Part shown: one piece after another, positions 25,725 through 36,481 of the stretch
How positions within the stretch are numbered: position 1 is the stretch's first letter
Layout: each line of letters begins with the position of its first letter
From: Sphingomonas sp. NFR04
Lineage (GTDB): Bacteria; Pseudomonadota; Alphaproteobacteria; Sphingomonadales; Sphingomonadaceae
Reading direction: 5' to 3'
Length of the DNA: 64,000 bases
Assembly: GCF_900114095.1 (NCBI RefSeq)
Contig: NZ_FORV01000001.1
Location: forward strand, 248,001-312,000
The notes under the pieces: model-generated
Told to the model about the DNA's origin: nothing
Seen by the model: the letters and a program-made list of their open reading frames with translations, nothing else
The model's database searches: none
Program-made: the position numbers and the translations under genes

Positions 25725-27470
25725 GTGACCGAGAAGAGCGGCGCAGACATCCTGATCGAGGCTTTGACCGATCTCGGGGTGGAAGTCGTGTTCGGCTATC
25801 CGGGCGGTGCCGTGCTTCCGATTTACGATGCCCTGTTCAAGCAGGGCCGGATCAAGCACATCCTGGTCCGCCACGAGCAAGCCGCGACCCATGCAGCCGA
25901 AGGCTATGCCCGTTCGACCGGCAAGCCGGGCGTCGTCCTCGTCACCTCGGGCCCGGGGGCTACCAACGCGATCACCGGCATCACCGACGCGCTGATGGAT
26001 TCTATCCCGATGGTCGTCATCACCGGCCAGGTGCCGACGGCGCTGATCGGCACCGACGCGTTCCAGGAAGCGGACACCGTCGGCATCACCCGCCACTGTA
26101 CCAAGCATAATTACCTCGTGAAGCGGCCGGAGCTGCTGGGCGCGACGGTCCATGAGGCGTTCCACATCGCCACCTCGGGCCGTCCGGGCCCGGTTGTGAT
26201 CGACATCCCCAAGGACGTCCAGGTCGCCACCGCGCGCTACGAGGCGCCGGGCCCGATCCAGCACAAGACCTATCGCCCGCAGACCGAGCCCGACGCGGCG
26301 AAGATCCAGGAAGCGGTGGACATGCTGGCGGCGGCCGAGCGTCCGATCTTCTATACCGGCGGCGGCATCATCAATTCCGGGCCGGAAGCCACGCGCCTGC
26401 TGCGCGAATTGGCGGCGCTCACCGGTGCGCCGGTCACCTCCACGCTGATGGGCCTGGGCGCCCTGCCCGCCTCGTCGGACCAGTGGCTGGGCATGCTGGG
26501 CATGCACGGCACCTATGAAGCCAATATGGCGATGAACCAGGCCGACCTGATCATCGCGGTCGGCTCGCGCTTCGACGATCGCGTCACCGGCCGGCTGGAC
26601 GCATTCGCGCCGAACAGCCGCAAGGTCCATATCGATATCGATCGGTCGAGCGTGAACAAGAATGTCCGCGTCGACCTGCCGATCATCGCCGATTGCGCCC
26701 GTGCGCTCGACGCGATGGTGGCGAGCTGGAAGGCGCGCGCCCATCCCAAGCCCGATCTGGGCGAATGGTGGAGCCGCATCCAGGGCTGGCGCGCCCAGCG
26801 CTGCCTCGACTTCCCCGAGGCGGGCGAGACGATCATGCCGCAGCGGGCGATCCGTGCGCTGTACGAGGCGACCAAGCACCGCGCGCCGATCATCACGACG
26901 GAGGTCGGCCAGCACCAGATGTGGGCGGCCCAGCATTTCGGCTTCGAGGCGCCGAACAAGTGGCTGACCAGCGGCGGTCTCGGCACGATGGGCTATGGCC
27001 TGCCGGCGGCGATCGGTGCGCAGCTGGGCAATCCGGACGATCTCGTCATCGACATCGCCGGCGAGGCCTCGATCCAGATGAACATTCAGGAACTTGCGAC
27101 CGCTACGCAATATCGGCTGCCGGTGAAGATCTTCATTCTCAACAACGAATATATGGGCATGGTCCGCCAGTGGCAGGAGCTGACCTACCAGTCGCGCTAT
27201 TCGGAGAGCTATTCCGATGCGCTGCCCGACTTCGTGAAGCTGGCCGAAGCCTATGGCTGGAAGGGCATCCGCATCGAGAAGCGCGCGGAGCTGGACGACG
27301 GCATCCAGGCGATGCTCGACCATGACGGCCCGGTGCTGGTCGATTGCCGCGTGGCCAAGCTGGCCAATTGCTTCCCGATGATCCCGTCGGGCGCGGCCCA
27401 TACCGAGATGCTGCTCCAGGCGAGCGAAGTCTCCGGCGAAATGGACGACGAGGCCAAGGCGCTGGTTTGA
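25725..27470 (+). CDS. ilvB: Acetolactate synthase large subunit
   Basis: A 581-residue ThDP enzyme that condenses two pyruvates (or pyruvate and 2-oxobutyrate) for valine, leucine and isoleucine synthesis. The catalytic Glu51 is in HEQAATHAAEGYARSTGK. The FAD/central domain contains GAPVTSTLMGLGALP. The ThDP-Mg motif reads DIAGEASIQMNIQEL, with Glu where most homologues have Asp. The start is the GTG at 25725, chosen because GGAGG lies 5 bases upstream; an in-frame GTG at 25713 is within that ribosome site. ilvN and ilvC follow in the same direction. Confidence 0.96.
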   Translation: MTEKSGADILIEALTDLGVEVVFGYPGGAVLPIYDALFKQGRIKHILVRHEQAATHAAEGYARSTGKPGVVLVTSGPGATNAITGITDALMDSIPMVVITGQVPTALIGTDAFQEADTVGITRHCTKHNYLVKRPELLGATVHEAFHIATSGRPGPVVIDIPKDVQVATARYEAPGPIQHKTYRPQTEPDAAKIQEAVDMLAAAERPIFYTGGGIINSGPEATRLLRELAALTGAPVTSTLMGLGALPASSDQWLGMLGMHGTYEANMAMNQADLIIAVGSRFDDRVTGRLDAFAPNSRKVHIDIDRSSVNKNVRVDLPIIADCARALDAMVASWKARAHPKPDLGEWWSRIQGWRAQRCLDFPEAGETIMPQRAIRALYEATKHRAPIITTEVGQHQMWAAQHFGFEAPNKWLTSGGLGTMGYGLPAAIGAQLGNPDDLVIDIAGEASIQMNIQELATATQYRLPVKIFILNNEYMGMVRQWQELTYQSRYSESYSDALPDFVKLAEAYGWKGIRIEKRAELDDGIQAMLDHDGPVLVDCRVAKLANCFPMIPSGAAHTEMLLQASEVSGEMDDEAKALV

Positions 27471-27517
27471 CCGGAACATAGGTCCGCTCCTGACAGGGCA
27501 GGATCGAAGGGGTAGAA

Positions 27518-29103
<1,586 letters not shown>

Positions 29104-29200
29104 TCACAAGCGGAAACACTCGGTTGCCGGCTGCGCACTAGCTTTGCGCGGCCGGCGGCCTCATTACGGGAGCGACGCAACCACCCCGAAGGGAACATCC

Positions 29201-29800
29201 ATGCGCGCTCTCCTTGCTCTCGCTCTTTTCGCGGCCGCTCCGGTCGCCTTCGCCCAGGAACTGCCCGGCCAGGCCGACGCCAGCCGCGTTCCCGCCGGCA
29301 CCTATGCGGTCGATACCGGCCACACCCAGGTCGACTTCACCGTCAACCACTTCGGCTTCAGCCAGTTCACCGGCCAGGCCGGCGGCGCGACGGGCTCGCT
29401 GACGATCGATCCGGCCAAGCCGAACGACGCCAAGCTGGACATCACCATCCCGACCAGCGGCATCGTCACCACCGTCGCGGCGCTCGACAAGCACCTGGCT
29501 TCGCCGGACTTCTTCGATGCGGCCAAGTATCCGACGATCCGCTTCGTCTCGACCAAGGTCGTCGTCAGCGGCACCAAGGCGCAGATCACCGGCGACCTGA
29601 CGCTGCACGGCGTCACCAAGCCCGTCACGCTCGACACCACGCTGGTCGGCGCGGGCACCAACCCGATGATGAAGAAGCTGAACTTCGGCTTCGAGGCGAC
29701 CACCACGATCAGCCGCAGCGCGTTCGGCATGGACAAATATGTCCCCTTCGTCTCGGACGAAGTGAAGCTGCACATCAACGCGGCGTTCTCGGCCAAGTAA
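29201..29800 (+). CDS. YceI-family periplasmic protein
   Basis: A 199-residue secreted lipocalin-like protein. The signal peptide is LLALALFAAAPVAFA. The YceI domain reads YAVDTGHTQVDFTVNHFGFS, then HLASPDFFDAAKYPTIRFVS, LTLHGVTKPVTLD and SRSAFGMDKYVPFVSDEV. Family members bind polyisoprenoids in an extended beta-barrel, and some are induced by acid or base stress. It follows ilvC after 97 bases with its own GAAGGGA ribosome site and probably has its own promoter. Confidence 0.93.
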   Translation: MRALLALALFAAAPVAFAQELPGQADASRVPAGTYAVDTGHTQVDFTVNHFGFSQFTGQAGGATGSLTIDPAKPNDAKLDITIPTSGIVTTVAALDKHLASPDFFDAAKYPTIRFVSTKVVVSGTKAQITGDLTLHGVTKPVTLDTTLVGAGTNPMMKKLNFGFEATTTISRSAFGMDKYVPFVSDEVKLHINAAFSAK

Positions 29801-29864
29801 ACCCTTGGTTTAGTTGCCCTGCCCTCCTGCCTGCGCCACCACCGGCGCGGGCAGGAGAACGGAT

Positions 29865-30464
29865 ATGCAGGACCAGGAAGGCCGCGACGGCGCCAAGCGA
29901 GTCGAGGCGTTTTCGGATGGCGTGATCGCCATCATCGTCACGATCATGGTGTTGGAGCTGCACGCGCCCGAACGGCCCGGGCTCGCTGCGCTGGCGGCGC
30001 AATGGCCCGTCTTCCTCGCCTATGCGCTCAGCTACGCCTATGTGGCGATCTACTGGGTGAACCACCACAAGCTGTTCCAGTTCGCCACCCGCGCCGGCAA
30101 CGCGCTGCTCTGGTCGAACATCGTGCTGCTGTTCACCCTGTCGCTGATCCCCTTCGCCACCGCCTATCTCGGCGAGCAGCATTTCAGCGGCGAGGCGACC
30201 CTGCTCTACATGCTGGTGATGCTCCTTCCCTCCTTCGCCTATAATTGGCTGCAGCGGGTGATCCGGCGTACCGGCGCCCAGTCGGCCGAAGCGCAGCGCT
30301 ACCACCGCCGCACGCTGCGCAAGAGCATGCTTGCCTGCGGCCTGTACCTGGCGGGCCTCGCCGTAGCGATCGCCTCCCCCGCCGCCGGCCTTGCCTGCGC
30401 CGCGCTCGTCGCGCTGCTCTGGTGCCTTGCCGACGGGCCGCTCGATCGGCTGTTCGAACGCTGA
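29865..30464 (+). CDS. TMEM175-family (DUF1211) potassium channel-like membrane protein
   Basis: A 199-residue membrane protein with six predicted transmembrane helices. The first carries the family signature RVEAFSDGVIAIIVTIMVLE; the FSD motif lines the ion pathway in TMEM175 channels. The segment YVAIYWVNHHKLFQFA is also typical. Bacterial members are short, single-repeat proteins that assemble as tetramers and conduct potassium with low selectivity. The ATG at 29865 has AGGAGAA upstream, which places the start after the in-frame codon at 29814. Confidence 0.88.
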   Translation: MQDQEGRDGAKRVEAFSDGVIAIIVTIMVLELHAPERPGLAALAAQWPVFLAYALSYAYVAIYWVNHHKLFQFATRAGNALLWSNIVLLFTLSLIPFATAYLGEQHFSGEATLLYMLVMLLPSFAYNWLQRVIRRTGAQSAEAQRYHRRTLRKSMLACGLYLAGLAVAIASPAAGLACAALVALLWCLADGPLDRLFER

Positions 30465-30540
30465 GCTTGGGTTGCACCTGTAGCCACTTTGCTGTTTCTG
30501 CGGTCCGAACCCGCCATGCGCGGCGAAAGGACAGACAGAC

Positions 30541-31161
30541 ATGCACGAGCATCACCATGACCCCATAGACGGTGACATCGTCGCCCCGCCGCCCAAGATC
30601 CCCGTACCCGAGCATGTCGCCGAGGCGATCCGCACCCTGATCCGTTGGACCGGCGACGATCCCGATCGCGAGGGCCTGCTCGACACGCCCCAGCGCGTCG
30701 CGCGTGCCTGGAAGGAATATTGCGCCGGCTATGGCGAGGATCCCGCCCACCACCTTTCGCGCGTGTTCGAGGAAGTCGGCGGCTATGACGAGATCGTGCT
30801 GCTGAAGGACATTCCCTTCCAGTCACATTGCGAGCACCACATGGCACCGATTACCGGCAAGGCATCGATCGCCTATCTGCCCAGGAATCACGTTGTCGGC
30901 ATCTCCAAACTCGCGCGCGTCCTCCACGCCTTCGCCCGCCGCCTGCAGGTGCAGGAGCGGCTCACCGCGGAAGTGGCCGATTGCATCTGGAACCACCTCC
31001 ACCCGGTGGGGGTCGCGGTGGTGATCGAGGCGCAGCATGGCTGCATGACCGGTCGCGGCGTGCGCACGCCGGGCGTGGGCATGGTCACCAGCCGGATGAT
31101 GGGCGTGTTCCGCGAGGACGAGCGCAGCCGCGCCGAAGTGCTCAAGCTGATGGGCTATTGA
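30541..31161 (+). CDS. folE: GTP cyclohydrolase I
   Basis: A 206-residue type I enzyme that opens GTP to dihydroneopterin triphosphate, the first step of folate synthesis. Zinc and active-site residues are visible in IPFQSHCEHHMAPITGKASI, HVVGISKLARVLHAFARRLQ, and EAQHGCMTGRGVRTPGVGMV. The extra N-terminal HEHHHDP stretch could bind metal but is not part of the conserved core. Its stop codon overlaps the start of the SDR gene (TGATG), beginning a three-gene pterin operon. Confidence 0.97.
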   Translation: MHEHHHDPIDGDIVAPPPKIPVPEHVAEAIRTLIRWTGDDPDREGLLDTPQRVARAWKEYCAGYGEDPAHHLSRVFEEVGGYDEIVLLKDIPFQSHCEHHMAPITGKASIAYLPRNHVVGISKLARVLHAFARRLQVQERLTAEVADCIWNHLHPVGVAVVIEAQHGCMTGRGVRTPGVGMVTSRMMGVFREDERSRAEVLKLMGY

Positions 31162-31934
31162 TGCCGAAGCGGGTGCTGGTCACGGGCGGTGCACGACGGA
31201 TCGGCGCGGCGATCAGCCGGGGCCTGGCCGCGCGCGGCTGGGCGGTAGCGATCCACCACCATCACGCGCCCGACGAAGCCGAGGCGTTCGCCGCCGAACT
31301 GCGCGCGGGCGGCGCTACGACCGCGATCGTCTGCGCCGAGCTTGCCGACCCGGTTGCCCCCGCCGCGCTGGTGGAGGCGTGCCGCACCGCGTTCGGCGCC
31401 CCCCTCGATGCGGTGGTCAACAACGCCTCGCTGTTCGCCTATGATCAGGCGCCGATCGCCGACTATGCGCTGCTCGACCGGCACATGCATGTGAACCTCG
31501 CGGCACCCGTAGGGCTCGCCATGGCGCTCGCCGCGCAGGCCGATCTGGCGGAGGGCGCCGTCGTGAACCTGCTCGACCAGAAGGTGGGCAACCTCAATCC
31601 GGATTTCTTCAGCTACACCTGCTCGAAGCTGGCGCTGCAGGGCGCGACGCACATGCTCGCGCAGAAGCTGGCGCCGCGGGTGCGGGTGAACGCGGTGTCC
31701 CCGGGCCTTACCCTGCCCAGCCTCGACCAGAGCGAGGAAGAATTCGCCCGTACCGGCACCCAGAACCTGCTGCGCCGCCCGGTCGATCCGGCTGACATCG
31801 CCGCGACGGTCGCGCATCTGCTCGAATGCCGCAGCATCACCGGGCAGAATGTCTATGTCGATTGCGGCCAGCATTTCCTCACGCGCGACAGCGACGTGAT
31901 GTTTGAAGGACGCGAGACCCGCCCCGATGCCTGA
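31161..31934 (+). CDS. SDR-family reductase, FolM-like (dihydromonapterin or dihydrofolate reductase)
   Basis: A 257-residue short-chain dehydrogenase. The cofactor loop is VLVTGGARRIGAAISRGLAA; the Arg-Arg after GGA is typical of NADPH-using FolM-like enzymes. Other landmarks are LDAVVNNASLFAYDQ, the catalytic YTCSK and the C-terminal GQNVYVDCGQHF. FolM reduces dihydromonapterin and acts as an alternative dihydrofolate reductase. The position between folE and folB with overlaps on both sides (1 base with folE, 8 bases with folB) strongly supports pterin chemistry. Confidence 0.87.
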   Translation: MPKRVLVTGGARRIGAAISRGLAARGWAVAIHHHHAPDEAEAFAAELRAGGATTAIVCAELADPVAPAALVEACRTAFGAPLDAVVNNASLFAYDQAPIADYALLDRHMHVNLAAPVGLAMALAAQADLAEGAVVNLLDQKVGNLNPDFFSYTCSKLALQGATHMLAQKLAPRVRVNAVSPGLTLPSLDQSEEEFARTGTQNLLRRPVDPADIAATVAHLLECRSITGQNVYVDCGQHFLTRDSDVMFEGRETRPDA

Positions 31935-32292
31935 CTATGTGATCCATCTCGAAGCGCTGGAGGTTTCGATGGGCCTCGGCATCCATGCGCATGAGCGCGC
32001 CGCCCCCCAGCGCGTCCGCATCGACGTGGCGATGACCTGCCGCTATCCTGCGGTGCCCGAGGACCGGATCGACGCGGTGGTCGATTACGACTTTCTCCGC
32101 GAAGGCATCCACGCCCTTGTCCGCTCGCGCCATTTCGAATTGCAGGAAGTGCTGTGCGAGGAAGTCGCGGCGCTGGCGATGCGCGATCCGCGCGTCGTCC
32201 AGGTCCGCGTGCGCTCCGCCAAGCAGGACATCTACCCGGACGCGCGGGTCGGTTGCGAGGTGGTCCGTATTCTTACGAATATGCAGGAATAA
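31927..32292 (+). CDS. folB: Dihydroneopterin aldolase
   Basis: A 121-residue T-fold enzyme that splits 7,8-dihydroneopterin to 6-hydroxymethyl-dihydropterin and glycolaldehyde. The N-terminal LEALEVSMGLGIHAHERAAP corresponds to the usual MGxxGVHxxE segment with the active-site Glu. VVDYDFLREGIHALVRSRHF holds the pterin-binding region, and the C-terminal VRVRSAKQDIYPDARVG is typical of alphaproteobacterial members. The ATG at 31927 lies inside the end of the FolM-like gene (8-base overlap), so expression is coupled. Confidence 0.93.
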   Translation: MPDYVIHLEALEVSMGLGIHAHERAAPQRVRIDVAMTCRYPAVPEDRIDAVVDYDFLREGIHALVRSRHFELQEVLCEEVAALAMRDPRVVQVRVRSAKQDIYPDARVGCEVVRILTNMQE

Positions 32293-32403
32293 TCCCGAAT
32301 CAGGGCATCTCGCCCCGATCCTCCCCCCTATAATCTACCGAAAGGCCTTCCCCGTCGAAGGTCCGCTTGGGGGACGCGTGCGCCTGTCACCAGAGGATCG
32401 TGG

Positions 32404-34167
32404 ATGTCGATTGCAAGTTTCGTTCGCAACAGCGCCCTAGCCATGATGGCGCTTCTGGTTGTCGGCGGCTCGCTGGCGGCCTGGCGGCTGGATCGCATCC
32501 GCATGGGCGGCGAGGTGCAGCTGCAGCAGCAGGTCAATGCCGAACTGATCGCTGACATCCTCCCGCCCCCCGAATATATCATCGAGCCGTTCCTCGAAGC
32601 GACGCTGATCGCACGCAGTCCCGAAACGGTGGGCACGCATGCCGAGAAGCTGGAGGGGCTGCACAAGCTCTACCTGGAGCGCAACACCTATTGGCAGAAG
32701 GCACGGGTAGACGAGAGCCTGCGCAGCCAGCTGCTCCAGCAGGCGCACCCGGCAGCCCAGGCCTTCTGGAACGAGCTCGACCAGAACTTCCTGCCCGCCG
32801 CCCGCAAGGGCGACCGTGCGGCGGTGGAAGCCAGCTACGCCAAGCTCGCCGGCATCTACGAAACGCACCGCGCCGCGGTCGACAAGCTCGTCACCATGGC
32901 GCTGGCCGAGCAGCAGCGTGTCTCCGCCAGCGGCGCATCCGAATTCTACCTCGCCATCGGCATCGTGCTGGTGCTGGCGCTGATCGTCGGCGGCCAGGCG
33001 GCGCATTTCTACATCACCATGTATCGCCGGGTGCTGGAGCCCGTCGGCACGCTGTCCGCGCTCACCGATCGTCTCGCCAAGGGCGAAGTGGCGGCGATCC
33101 CCTATCAGGATCGCACCGACGAAATGGGCCGTATCGCCTCCGGGCTCGAACATTACCGCGCGGCCGCCGCCGCGCAGAGCGAGGCCGACGCGCGCAAGCT
33201 CGAGGAGCAGCGGGAAGTCACCGAGGTGCTCGGCAACGGCCTGCTGGCGCTGCGCGAAGGCGATCTCAGCCGCACGATCGACCAGCGCTTCCCGGCCGAA
33301 TATGAAGTGCTGCGGCAGAACATCAACGAGGCGATCGCCTCGCTGCGCGCCCGCGTGCAGCTGGTCAGCGAGAGCGCCGACAATATCCGCAACACCTCGT
33401 CCGAGGTCGCGCACGGCTCCGAGGATCTGGCACACCGCACCGAAAAGAGCGCGGCCAATCTCGCCCAGGCGACCGAAGCGCTGGCGAAGATCGAGGAACG
33501 GCTGCGCGCCACGATGATCGCCGCCGACAACACAGTGAAGCGCGCCGGCGAGGCGACCACGGCGCTCCGCGACGGCCGCGGCACCACCGCCCGCGCCGTG
33601 CAGGCGATGGACCGCGCGAGCGGCAGCGCCAAGAATATCGACGGCGTGATCGAAGGCCTCGACAAGATCGCCTTCCAGACCCGCGTGCTCGCGATGAACG
33701 CAGCGGTCGAGGCCGGCCGTGCCGGCGAGGCGGGGCGCGGCTTCATGGTCGTCGCCGACCTCGTCGCCGCGCTGGCACTCCGCGCCGAGGACCAGGCCAA
33801 GCAGGCCCGCGACATGCTCAGCGAGACCCAGGCCGACATTCTCCAGGCCGCCGATGCCGTGCACGACACGGATACGGCACTGGATACGATCTCCGGCGAC
33901 GTCGAGGCGGTGCACAACCTGATCGCCGCGATCGACCATGACAACCACGCCCAGTCGGCGGCGGTAAGCCAGGTCTCGACCGCAATGAAGGGCATGGACC
34001 TGGTGACGCAGCAGAACGCGGCGATGGTCGAGGAAACCTCGGCGGCGATCCGCAACCTGTCGAGCGAGGTCAACGCCCTCGCCCAGCGCGCCGGCGCCTT
34101 CCGCTTCGACCGCACCACTGGCACGCGCGCCGCTGTCCACACGGGTGAGCTGGCGACGGTGCACTGA
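32404..34167 (+). CDS. Methyl-accepting chemotaxis-type protein, solitary
   Basis: A 587-residue receptor with TM1 near residues 12-32, a four-helix periplasmic domain (about 35-180) and TM2 (FYLAIGIVLVLALIVGGQAA, about 180-200). A HAMP domain follows (ITMYRRVLEPVGTLSALTDR), then the cytoplasmic signalling coil. The hairpin tip reads IAFQTRVLAMNAAVEAGRAG then EAGRGFMVVADLVAALALRA. Compared with the canonical tip (QTNLLALNAAVEAARAGEQG), Arg replaces the tip Asn and the AEEVRALAQRS segment has diverged. No cheA, cheW or flagellar operon is nearby, so it either joins a remote array or signals differently. Confidence 0.92.
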   Translation: MSIASFVRNSALAMMALLVVGGSLAAWRLDRIRMGGEVQLQQQVNAELIADILPPPEYIIEPFLEATLIARSPETVGTHAEKLEGLHKLYLERNTYWQKARVDESLRSQLLQQAHPAAQAFWNELDQNFLPAARKGDRAAVEASYAKLAGIYETHRAAVDKLVTMALAEQQRVSASGASEFYLAIGIVLVLALIVGGQAAHFYITMYRRVLEPVGTLSALTDRLAKGEVAAIPYQDRTDEMGRIASGLEHYRAAAAAQSEADARKLEEQREVTEVLGNGLLALREGDLSRTIDQRFPAEYEVLRQNINEAIASLRARVQLVSESADNIRNTSSEVAHGSEDLAHRTEKSAANLAQATEALAKIEERLRATMIAADNTVKRAGEATTALRDGRGTTARAVQAMDRASGSAKNIDGVIEGLDKIAFQTRVLAMNAAVEAGRAGEAGRGFMVVADLVAALALRAEDQAKQARDMLSETQADILQAADAVHDTDTALDTISGDVEAVHNLIAAIDHDNHAQSAAVSQVSTAMKGMDLVTQQNAAMVEETSAAIRNLSSEVNALAQRAGAFRFDRTTGTRAAVHTGELATVH

Positions 34168-34240
34168 CCCCTACGGTCCTCCTCCGCCACGGCAGGGCGA
34201 TCACGTTGGAAGCCACTGGTTTGCGGCTTCAAAATACCAT

Positions 34241-34336
34241 CGTCATTCCCGCGAAGGCGGGAATCCATTGCCCTGAGCGCTGGGGGAAAGAACCTGGGCA
34301 ACAGCGCCAATGGATCCCCGCCTTCGCGGGATGACG
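34241..34336. repeat. REPIN-like inverted pair (CGTCATTCCCGCGAAGG family)
   Basis: Two nearly identical arms of about 29 bases face each other: 34241-34270 (starting CGTCATTCCCGCGAAGGCGG) and 34308-34336 (its reverse complement with small changes). Each arm is itself palindromic (CCCGCGAAGGCGGG). This is a different family from the CCTCCCC elements. It opens the gene-free stretch 34168-34709, which holds only three repeat elements and no credible ORF. Confidence 0.85.
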
Positions 34337-34366
34337 TCGTATTCTGGCCGGGTGCGATTGCCCTTT

Positions 34367-34484
34367 CCGCCAGGGGGAGGTGTCAGGCGCAGCCTGACGG
34401 AGGGGGAGGAAGCAGGACGGCTAGTTGGTCGCAGCCCTCCCCCTCCGTCGCCTTCGGCGCCACCTCCCCCTGGCGGGGGAGGAT
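34367..34484. repeat. CCTCCCC-family element, copy 1 of a near-identical pair
   Basis: A 118-bp element bounded by CCGCCAGGGGGAGG and its reverse complement. It contains the inner palindrome GTCAGGCGCAGCCTGAC and the segment AGGACGGCTAGTTGGTCGCA. It matches 34586-34703 at all positions except one (C at 34413, T at 34632), pointing to a recent duplication or gene conversion. Confidence 0.9.
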
Positions 34485-34585
34485 CACGATCCAGAAATCC
34501 TGGCCCGCCGGCGCAGCGCAACCGCTAATGCCCAAATACCTGGTCACCCCCGCTCGTGGGCAGGTCGACTCGCGACCATCCTCCC

Positions 34586-34703
34586 CCGCCAGGGGGAGGT
34601 GTCAGGCGCAGCCTGACGGAGGGGGAGGAAGTAGGACGGCTAGTTGGTCGCAGCCCTCCCCCTCCGTCGCCTTCGGCGCCACCTCCCCCTGGCGGGGGAG
34701 GAT
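34586..34703. repeat. CCTCCCC-family element, copy 2 of a near-identical pair
   Basis: A direct repeat of 34367-34484 at a distance of 219 bp with one mismatch. It ends 7 bases beyond the leuA stop codon, so it can fold into strong hairpins at the 3' end of the leuA transcript and may terminate or stabilise it. Confidence 0.9.
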
Positions 34704-34709
34704 TTCGGG

Positions 34710-36368
34710 TCAGGCTCGGTTGGCGGCGCTGAGCACTGCGCGCACCGAAGCGGTGGCGATATCCGCATCGATGCCTACGCCGAACACGGTACGGCCATCC
34801 TCGGTACGGCACTCGACATAGGCTGCCGCCTGCGCATCGGCACCACCGCCGATCGCGTGCTCGCTATAGTCCACCACGTCGAACCGGGGCCCGGTGGAGC
34901 CCGCCAGCGCATCGACCACGCCAGAGATCAGGCCGTTGCCCCGTCCCGAGATCGACTGCGCAGCGCCATCGATCGAGATGCGCCCCACGAACACGCGGCT
35001 GCCCGCGGCGCCCGTTTCCTCATAATCGACCAGGGTGATCTGATCCTTTTCACCGGGCAGGTACACCCGCTCGAACAGGCCCCAGATATCGGCGGCGTTG
35101 AGCTCGCGGCTGGTCTCGTCGGCCAGTGCCTGGACGTGCTTGGAGAATTCGGCCTGCATCCGCTTGGGCAGCTTGAGGCCCTTGTCCTGCTCGAGCACCC
35201 AGGCGACGCCACCCTTGCCCGACTGCGAATTGACGCGGATCACCGCCTCATAGTCGCGGCCGAGATCCTTGGGATCGATCGGCAGATACGGCACATCCCA
35301 GACCTGGTCGTTGCGCGCCGCCTGGGAGGCGAAGCCCTTCTTGATCGCGTCCTGGTGGCTGCCCGAGAAGGCGGTGAACACCAGGTCGCCGGCATAGGGG
35401 TGGCGCGGATGGACGGGGAGCTGGTTGCAATATTCGACGGTCTGGATCACCTCGTCGATGTCAGAGAAGTCGAGACCGGGGTTGAGCCCCTGGGTGTACA
35501 TGTTGAGCGCCAGCGTCACCAGATCGACATTGCCGGTGCGCTCGCCATTGCCGAACAGGCAGCCTTCGACGCGGTCGGCACCCGCCAGCAGGCCCAGTTC
35601 GGACGCAGCAACGCCGGTGCCGCGGTCGTTATGCGTGTGCAAGCTGATGACGACGCTGTCGCGGTTGCGGATGTTGCGGCCAAACCATTCGATCTGGTCG
35701 GCATAGATGTTGGGCGTCGCCGCCTCCACCGTCGCCGGCAGGTTGAGGATCAGCGGGCGCTCCGGCGTCGGGCGCAGGATGTCCATCACCGCCTCGCAGA
35801 CCTCGACCGAGAAATCGAGCTCGGCGGTGGAGAAGGTCTCGGGGCTATATTCGAAATGCCATTCGGTATCGGGCTGCTTGGCGGCTTCGTCGCGCAGTAC
35901 CTTGGCGCCCTCGATGGCGATCTGGCGGACTTCGTCGCGGCTCATGCCGAACACGATGCGGCGCCAGGCGGGCGAGACCGCGTTGTAGAGGTGGACGATC
36001 GCCTGCTTGGCGCCCTTCAGCGACTGGAAGCTGGTCTCGATCAGGTCGCGGCGCGACTGGGTGAGCACCTGGACGATCACGTCGTCGGGCACCTTGCCTT
36101 CGCGCACCAGCCCGGAGATGAAGTCGAACTCGGTCGCCCCCGCGCTCGGGAAGCCGACTTCGATTTCCTTGAGGCCTACCTTCACCAGCAGTTCGAAGAA
36201 GCGCGTCTTCTTCTCGCCGTCCATCGGATCGATCAGCGCCTGGTTGCCGTCGCGCATGTCGGTGGAGAGCCAGCGCGGCGCCTTGGTGATGGTGCGGCTG
36301 GGCCATTGGCGATCGGGCAGATCCACCTGGGGGAAGGGACGATATTTGACGCTGGGATCGCGCAACAT
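34710..36368 (-). CDS. leuA: 2-isopropylmalate synthase
   Basis: A 552-residue enzyme that condenses acetyl-CoA with 2-oxoisovalerate, the first committed step to leucine. The catalytic barrel has [20 protein letters not shown] near residue 35. The metal-binding [20 protein letters not shown] follows, then [20 protein letters not shown]. The C-terminal third is the leucine-sensing regulatory domain ([14 protein letters not shown]). It is the longer, actinobacterial/alphaproteobacterial-type LeuA. It is preceded by a leader ORF rich in Leu codons and a hairpin (36438-36527), and followed by a repeat element. Confidence 0.96.
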   Translation of the reverse strand: MLRDPSVKYRPFPQVDLPDRQWPSRTITKAPRWLSTDMRDGNQALIDPMDGEKKTRFFELLVKVGLKEIEVGFPSAGATEFDFISGLVREGKVPDDVIVQVLTQSRRDLIETSFQSLKGAKQAIVHLYNAVSPAWRRIVFGMSRDEVRQIAIEGAKVLRDEAAKQPDTEWHFEYSPETFSTAELDFSVEVCEAVMDILRPTPERPLILNLPATVEAATPNIYADQIEWFGRNIRNRDSVVISLHTHNDRGTGVAASELGLLAGADRVEGCLFGNGERTGNVDLVTLALNMYTQGLNPGLDFSDIDEVIQTVEYCNQLPVHPRHPYAGDLVFTAFSGSHQDAIKKGFASQAARNDQVWDVPYLPIDPKDLGRDYEAVIRVNSQSGKGGVAWVLEQDKGLKLPKRMQAEFSKHVQALADETSRELNAADIWGLFERVYLPGEKDQITLVDYEETGAAGSRVFVGRISIDGAAQSISGRGNGLISGVVDALAGSTGPRFDVVDYSEHAIGGGADAQAAAYVECRTEDGRTVFGVGIDADIATASVRAVLSAANRA

Positions 36369-36437
36369 GGGCCGTGTCTCTCTTCAAGGTCTGGCCGCGC
36401 CTAGCGCAGCCGTGATGCGATAGGGAAGTTCCGGTTT

Positions 36438-36481
36438 GCCCTTAGGGGAGACGCGCGCGTGCGAAATCGGCCCCTAAGGGC
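36438..36481 (-). promoter_or_regulatory. Leader hairpin upstream of leuA
   Basis: Perfect 11-bp arms GCCCTTAGGGG (36438-36448) and CCCCTAAGGGC (36471-36481) are separated by 22 bases. On the minus strand the first arm contains the TAG stop codon of the leader ORF, so ribosome position there would decide whether the hairpin forms. No clear T-run follows, so whether it is a terminator, anti-terminator or pause structure cannot be told from sequence. Confidence 0.6.

Noticed and set aside
25708..25728. Six-codon ORF (MAWRQR) overlapping the ilvB start
   Set aside because: It has no Leu, Ile or Val codons and no stem-loop, so it does not look like an attenuation leader.
34168..34709. Repeat cluster considered as a CRISPR array
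   Set aside because: Only two long copies plus one other element are present, the copies are palindromic, and there are no regular spacers or cas genes.
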